DNA of 64,000 nucleotides from Hwangdonia seohaensis (GTDB taxonomy: Bacteria > Bacteroidota > Bacteroidia > Flavobacteriales > Flavobacteriaceae): positions 62,001 to 126,000 of the forward strand of contig NZ_JAVSCK010000004.1 in assembly GCF_031932625.1 (NCBI RefSeq). Direction: 5' to 3'. Each line of letters opens with the position of its first letter. Position 1 is the stretch's first letter. A model generated the notes under the pieces. That model saw only the letters and a program-made list of their open reading frames with translations, did no database searches and had not been told where the DNA came from. A program made the position numbers and the translations under genes. Of the stretch, positions 59,702 through 64,000 are shown in pieces.

Positions 59702-60718
59702 ATGAAAATGATACGATATTTATTTTTGTTCATTTTTGTATTCCAATCCCATGCTCAAATTTCTGATTTTGATACTATTGATTTTAAAAAAGCAGATAGA
59801 ATAGCGTTGGAGTACAAAAATGAAAGGCTTGATAATTTACCCGAATTGGTACATAAACTCACCTCGAATTTAAATACCGATGTTGAACGTTTCAGGGCAA
59901 TTTTTACTTGGGTTTGCAATAACATTGCCAACGATTACGGCATGTATTCAAAAAACATGCGAAAGCGCCAACGTTTTAAAAACGATAGTGTTAAGCTTGA
60001 AAACTGGAACACCGAATTTAGAAAATCGACCCTTAAAAAACTCCTAAAAAACAATAGAACCATTTGCACGGGGTACGCTTATCTTTTAAAAGAGCTTGCA
60101 GATTTAGCCAATATTGAATGCGAAATGGTGCACGGTTTTGCAAAAACAAGTACGATAAACATTGCATCGCTCGACATGCCGAACCACACTTGGAATGCGG
60201 TTAAATTAAACGGCAAATGGTACCTTTGCGATCCCACTTGGGCAAGCGGTATTCCTAACCCGTCAACTTTTCAGTTTACATTTCATTATAACGATGGTTT
60301 CTTTTTGGCCAATCCCAAACTGTTTGTTATCGATCATTTTCCGGTCGACAAAAAATGGTTGCTTTTAGATGATGCCGACACAGCTTCATTTGAAACATTT
60401 TTAGAATCGCCTATAATTTACGGTCAGGCTTATGCGAATCTCAACAGCCATATTCAGCCTAAAAAGATGCATAATACCATTCAGAAAAACGAAAAAATCA
60501 CCTTTGAGTTTCAACTACTTAAACCGGCAAATGTTAAAGATGTGACACTTTTAATTGATAGCGGCCATAACAGCAAGAAAATCCGACCGGAATCTACTTT
60601 TATAAAAAACGAATCCTTAATATTCGAATATAAATTCAAGCACACAGGCTTTTACGATGTACATTTTTTAATTGGTGAAGATTTAATTTCCACTTATACA
60701 TTTAAAGTAAAAAGCTAA
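59702..60718 (+). CDS. Transglutaminase-like protein
   Basis: A 338-residue exported protein (signal to about residue 18, FIFVFQSHAQ). The transglutaminase/protease core shows the triad Cys122 in RTICTGYAYLL, His162 in MPNHTWNAVKL and Asp177 in WYLCDPTWASG. A C-terminal region of beta strands follows (about 260-338). Such proteins may act as peptidases or crosslinkers of envelope proteins. Likely operon with the small CarboxypepD_reg gene. Confidence 0.88.
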   Translation: MKMIRYLFLFIFVFQSHAQISDFDTIDFKKADRIALEYKNERLDNLPELVHKLTSNLNTDVERFRAIFTWVCNNIANDYGMYSKNMRKRQRFKNDSVKLENWNTEFRKSTLKKLLKNNRTICTGYAYLLKELADLANIECEMVHGFAKTSTINIASLDMPNHTWNAVKLNGKWYLCDPTWASGIPNPSTFQFTFHYNDGFFLANPKLFVIDHFPVDKKWLLLDDADTASFETFLESPIIYGQAYANLNSHIQPKKMHNTIQKNEKITFEFQLLKPANVKDVTLLIDSGHNSKKIRPESTFIKNESLIFEYKFKHTGFYDVHFLIGEDLISTYTFKVKS

Positions 60719-60813
60719 AACGGCATAAATACTGCTTTATTTAGTTGAAATATTTCGATGTAAATTTTTATAGCATATAATAGCGTAAAAATGTATTTTC
60801 GCTTTTTAAAATT

Positions 60814-61599
60814 ATGAAAATGACAATGACTGAGTTTGAGCCTATTATAGAAGTTATAGAAGAGGCTTACGAAGTACCACATTTAAATGCCACCAGAAAA
60901 ATTTCGGCATTATTGCCACACGATTATTACCAAACCGATAAAAAGTATCCGGTTTTATATCTTCAAGATGGGCAAAACCTATTTAATCCATCGGCCCAAT
61001 ATGGCGATTGGGCAATAGATAAATCGATGGCAAAATTAGCCGAAGAAGGGCTGAGCGATATTATAATTATAGCCATAGACCACGGCGAAGAGGAGCGTAT
61101 TATTGAATACTTACCGTATTATCATCCACGTTTTGGTAAAGGCAAAGGGAATTTTTATATACAATTTATGATTGATAAATTAATTCCTTACATTAACAAG
61201 CATTACCGTACGTTAACCGATTTTGAGCATACGGGCATTGGCGGGAGCTCTATGGGTGGCTTGATAAGTTTGCACGCCGGTTTATCAAATCCCGGGGTTT
61301 TTGGTAAAATGATGATTTTTTCACCCAGTTTATGGATTTCGAGAATGATTTTTAACAACACCAAAACCTTTACACCATTAAACGAATCTAAAATTTATTT
61401 GTATGCTGGCGGACAAGAAAGCAAAGAGCATTTACCAAATGCTAGAATGCTGGAAACCATTATTAAAAACAAAATGGTGAAAGGGCATGCTATAGATTTT
61501 CATTTTTCGTTGAACGAATTGGGTAACCATTCCGAAGTGCATTGGCGCGAAGAATTCCCCAAAGCTGTAAAATGGCTTTTCTTTAATAAAAAAACATGA
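60814..61599 (+). CDS. Alpha/beta-hydrolase of the esterase D family
   Basis: A 261-residue cytosolic hydrolase with the esterase pattern: VLYLQDGQNLF, GIGGSSMGGLISLHAG (nucleophile S146 in GxSxG), FSPSLWIS and a late His in LGNHSEVHW. A trimmed start at MTMTEF is possible. The next gene starts inside its stop (ATGA), so it is coupled to the M17 aminopeptidase. It may cleave an ester or peptide-like product handled by the adjacent aminopeptidase and ATP-grasp enzymes. Confidence 0.88.
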   Translation: MKMTMTEFEPIIEVIEEAYEVPHLNATRKISALLPHDYYQTDKKYPVLYLQDGQNLFNPSAQYGDWAIDKSMAKLAEEGLSDIIIIAIDHGEEERIIEYLPYYHPRFGKGKGNFYIQFMIDKLIPYINKHYRTLTDFEHTGIGGSSMGGLISLHAGLSNPGVFGKMMIFSPSLWISRMIFNNTKTFTPLNESKIYLYAGGQESKEHLPNARMLETIIKNKMVKGHAIDFHFSLNELGNHSEVHWREEFPKAVKWLFFNKKT

Positions 61600-63002
61600 T
61601 ATATAAACACACACAGAGTTTAGATACAAAAAAGGATATCATAATTCCTTGTAAAAAAGGAAACCTAAAACGTCTGGCAGAATTCACGTCCATAAAAAAC
61701 CTGGATTTTGAAGGCGATTTATCTACCTATCAACTCATTTATGGCGATGCCGGAAATAGAATTTATCTTTTGGGATTGGGCGAAGAGAAAGATGCCATAA
61801 AGATTGAAGATGCCTTTAGGAAGTTGGCTTTCGAAACCAAAAAGCATTGGAAAAAAAACATTCAGGTTGATGCGCAATCATTATCTGAAGATGCCGTAAA
61901 ACAAGCGGTTATTGGTTTGGAATTATCCAATTATGAAATCGGTCAGTTTAAATCAGAAAAGAAAAAGCAAGCCGAATTAGTAGTCAATTTCATTTCAAAA
62001 AATGATATCGAAAATCAGCTTAAAGAGGGCAAATATACGGGCGAAACCACTAACCAAATTAAAGCTTTGGTTGATGCGCCGGCAAATTATAAAACACCAG
62101 AATTTTTAGGGGAATGGGCCACTAAATCTGCCAAAACATACGGTTATAAATGCACCGTTTTACACCAAAACGAGCTTAAAAAACAAGGCTTCGACGCGGT
62201 AATTGCTGTGGGCCAGGGCAGTGTTAATCCCCCGGTGGTCATCGTTACGGAATACATTACAAAGCCAAATGCCAAAATAGATATTGGTTTAGTGGGTAAG
62301 GGCATCACCTTTGATACGGGTGGGTTATCCATAAAACCATCCACCAATTTGCACTATATGAAAAGCGATATGGGTGGGGCAGCCGTGGTTTTAGGTGTTG
62401 TTGAGTTGGTGGCAAAATTAAAATTGGATGTTAATATTGTCGGTATTGTCGCTTCCGCGGAAAATGCGGTTGATAAAAACAGTTACAGACCGGGCGATGT
62501 GATAAACTCGTATTCAGGAAAAACCATTGAAATCATTGATACCGATGCCGAAGGGCGCTTGGTTTTAGCCGATGGATTGAGTTATTTAATTAAGGAATTC
62601 CAACCTGAAAAAATCATTGATATCGCCACTTTAACGGGCAGTGTGGTGCGAACTTTGGCGTTTTCTGCAGCGGGAATGTTTACCAATAATACCGAAATGG
62701 CAAAATCCATGTCGGATATCGGATTTAAAACCAACGAGCGCGTGTGGCAATTGCCATTGTTTGAAGATTTTGAAACCGATTTACACTCAGATATTGCAGA
62801 TTTGCGTAACTTTAGTGGTAAACCTATCGCGGGGGCCATTAATGCCGCAAAATTTCTAGAGGCATTTACCGAGTCTCATAAAAATTGGATGCATTTGGAT
62901 ATTGCAGGTGTATCTTTTGGCGATTCGCCTTTTTCAAAAATGAAAAGCGCTTCGGGCTTTGGTGTTCAATTAATTACCAATTATGTAAAATCTTTAAACT
63001 AA
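61596..63002 (+). CDS. Leucyl aminopeptidase family protein (M17)
   Basis: Two-zinc aminopeptidase, 468 residues. The M17 active site is visible: LVGKGITFDTGGLSIKPS (metal Lys and Asp), MKSDMGGAAVVLGVV, and DTDAEGRLVLADGL (usual NTDAEGRL with Asn changed to Asp). The N-terminal domain is small and divergent, as in Bacteroidota. The start overlaps the esterase by four bases; five bases separate it from the ATP-grasp gene. Confidence 0.92.
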   Translation: MIYKHTQSLDTKKDIIIPCKKGNLKRLAEFTSIKNLDFEGDLSTYQLIYGDAGNRIYLLGLGEEKDAIKIEDAFRKLAFETKKHWKKNIQVDAQSLSEDAVKQAVIGLELSNYEIGQFKSEKKKQAELVVNFISKNDIENQLKEGKYTGETTNQIKALVDAPANYKTPEFLGEWATKSAKTYGYKCTVLHQNELKKQGFDAVIAVGQGSVNPPVVIVTEYITKPNAKIDIGLVGKGITFDTGGLSIKPSTNLHYMKSDMGGAAVVLGVVELVAKLKLDVNIVGIVASAENAVDKNSYRPGDVINSYSGKTIEIIDTDAEGRLVLADGLSYLIKEFQPEKIIDIATLTGSVVRTLAFSAAGMFTNNTEMAKSMSDIGFKTNERVWQLPLFEDFETDLHSDIADLRNFSGKPIAGAINAAKFLEAFTESHKNWMHLDIAGVSFGDSPFSKMKSASGFGVQLITNYVKSLN

Positions 63003-63007
63003 AAAAC

Positions 63008-64000
63008 ATGTCTACACAGCCACTCAATTTCATTTGTATTTCCACTTATTTTAAGGGTGAAGATTTTTTAAAACGATGCAAAGCCGAGGGCAACCATGTG
63101 TATTTGTTAACCATGAAAAAGCTGGAACATGAAAATTGGCCATGGGAAGCGATAGATGATGTGTTTTATGTTGAAAATTGGAATGATAACGATGTTATTA
63201 AAGGGTTGGCGTACAAATACAGAAGCATCAAGTTTGACCGCTTTGTGGCATTAGACGATTTTGATGTTGAAAATGTAGCCGCCATACGCGAGCATTTCAG
63301 AATGCCGGGAATGGGCAGTACCACGGCGCGCTATTTTAGAGATAAATTGGCCATGCGTATCAAAGCAAAAGAAGAAGGGATAAATGTGCCTGAGTTTACA
63401 GCCTTGTTTAATGATGGTGCCATTAATAATTACGCCGATAATGTTAGTCCACCTTGGTTGTTAAAACCACGCTCGGAAGCATCGGCAGCAGGTATAAAAA
63501 AAATACATTCTAAAGACGAGCTTTGGGAAGTAGTGCATAGTTTGGGCGATGAACGCGACGATTTTTTAGTTGAAAAATTTGCTCCGGGCGATGTGTATCA
63601 TGTCGATGGATTAAATGTTGACGGGAAAGTCCTTTTTTCTCGGGTAAGCAAATATTTAGATACGCCTTTTGAGGTTGCCCACGGGGGCGGTATTTTTAGG
63701 TCGGCCACTTGTGAAATGGGGTCGAAAACGGAAAAAGCATTAAGCAAAATGAATGCAGAAGTTATGAAAGCTTTTGGGATGCAGTTTGGCGCATCGCATA
63801 CCGAGTTTATTGCATCAAAAGCCACGGGCGAGTTGTTTTTTTTGGAGACATCGTCAAGAGTTGGTGGTGCTAATTTAGCAGAAATGGTGGCCTTTGCCTC
63901 GGGTGTTAATTTATGGAGCGAATGGGCCAAAATAGAATCGGATACTTTAAAAAAACAAACCTATAGATTGCCAAAAATCCATGATAAATATGCTGGCATT
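63008..64000 (+). CDS. ATP-grasp enzyme, 3' end outside the window
   Basis: Starts MSTQPLNFICISTYFKGEDF and is open to the window's end (331 codons seen). ATP-grasp features in order: PPWLLKPRSEASAAGIKKIH (ATP-binding Lys), DDFLVEKFAPGDVYHVDGL, and ELFFLETSSRVGGANLAEM (metal-binding Glu and Asn). The N-terminal third is a pre-ATP-grasp domain (FVALDDFDVENVAAIREHF). It likely ligates an amino acid or carboxylate. Third gene of the coupled esterase/aminopeptidase operon, which continues rightwards. Confidence 0.88.
   Translation, partial: MSTQPLNFICISTYFKGEDFLKRCKAEGNHVYLLTMKKLEHENWPWEAIDDVFYVENWNDNDVIKGLAYKYRSIKFDRFVALDDFDVENVAAIREHFRMPGMGSTTARYFRDKLAMRIKAKEEGINVPEFTALFNDGAINNYADNVSPPWLLKPRSEASAAGIKKIHSKDELWEVVHSLGDERDDFLVEKFAPGDVYHVDGLNVDGKVLFSRVSKYLDTPFEVAHGGGIFRSATCEMGSKTEKALSKMNAEVMKAFGMQFGASHTEFIASKATGELFFLETSSRVGGANLAEMVAFASGVNLWSEWAKIESDTLKKQTYRLPKIHDKYAGI

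Overview
The window is a stretch of AT-rich chromosome from a member of the Flavobacteriaceae (Bacteroidota). Evidence for this is the gliding-motility pair gldB-gldC, exosortase XrtF with its partner, a short Bacteroidota-type RpoD, a type II plus type III glutamine synthetase pair, a BlaI-BlaR1 pair whose peptidase ends in a TonB-plug-like tail, and promoters that fit the Bacteroidota pattern (TTTG near -33, TAnnTTTG near -7). Most of the window is core chromosome. I see no insertion sequence, prophage, integrase, rRNA or CRISPR array.

Layout. 0-4.4 kb: MtfA-like peptidase (cut by the window edge), CBS protein, rpe, rpoD and two unrecognised reverse-strand genes. 5.2-9.5 kb: an AraC-type regulator with a membrane N-terminus, followed by a tightly overlapping accessory operon (DUF6134-like, CPBP membrane protein, NAD-epimerase, SDR). 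9.6-25.4 kb: a PAS histidine kinase, rpsO, pnp, a DPP III lipoprotein, crcB, a lone HEPN gene, an MFS transporter, two related four-helix-bundle proteins around an Lrp regulator, a MazG-like protein, ilvE and mnmD. 25.5-32.2 kb: Crp/Fnr regulator, tRNA-Arg(ACG), manA, a 50-residue conserved small protein, blaI-blaR1 with an operator array, and a Ca/Na antiporter. 32.4-39.8 kb: glnII and glnN, divergent and enclosed by an inverted repeat, then an ECF sigma operon with a membrane partner and an outer-membrane protein. 40-45 kb: dnaG, an atypical LuxR-type response regulator, nadE, gldB and gldC. 45.1-52.7 kb: the reverse-strand cell-shape operon mreB-mreC-mreD-mrdA-rodA, with purH upstream. 52.9-57.8 kb: fRMsr-like GAF protein, xrtF and its partner, and a probable metal-uptake set (HYC_CC_PP protein, TonB-dependent receptor, HMA protein). 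57.9-64 kb: a nuclease fused to an EVE/PUA-like domain, then CarboxypepD_reg protein, transglutaminase, esterase, M17 aminopeptidase and an ATP-grasp enzyme cut by the right edge.

System-level points. A dispersed intergenic repeat family (five members) runs between core genes; one copy forms the predicted leader of the blaI-blaR1 mRNA directly behind a promoter carrying three operators at 20-bp spacing. Two single genes (HEPN and PD-(D/E)xK plus EVE-like) look like defence genes. The best candidates for undescribed pathways are the 6.4-9.5 kb operon and the esterase/aminopeptidase/ATP-grasp operon at the right edge. All function calls rest on reading motifs by eye; no database search was made.
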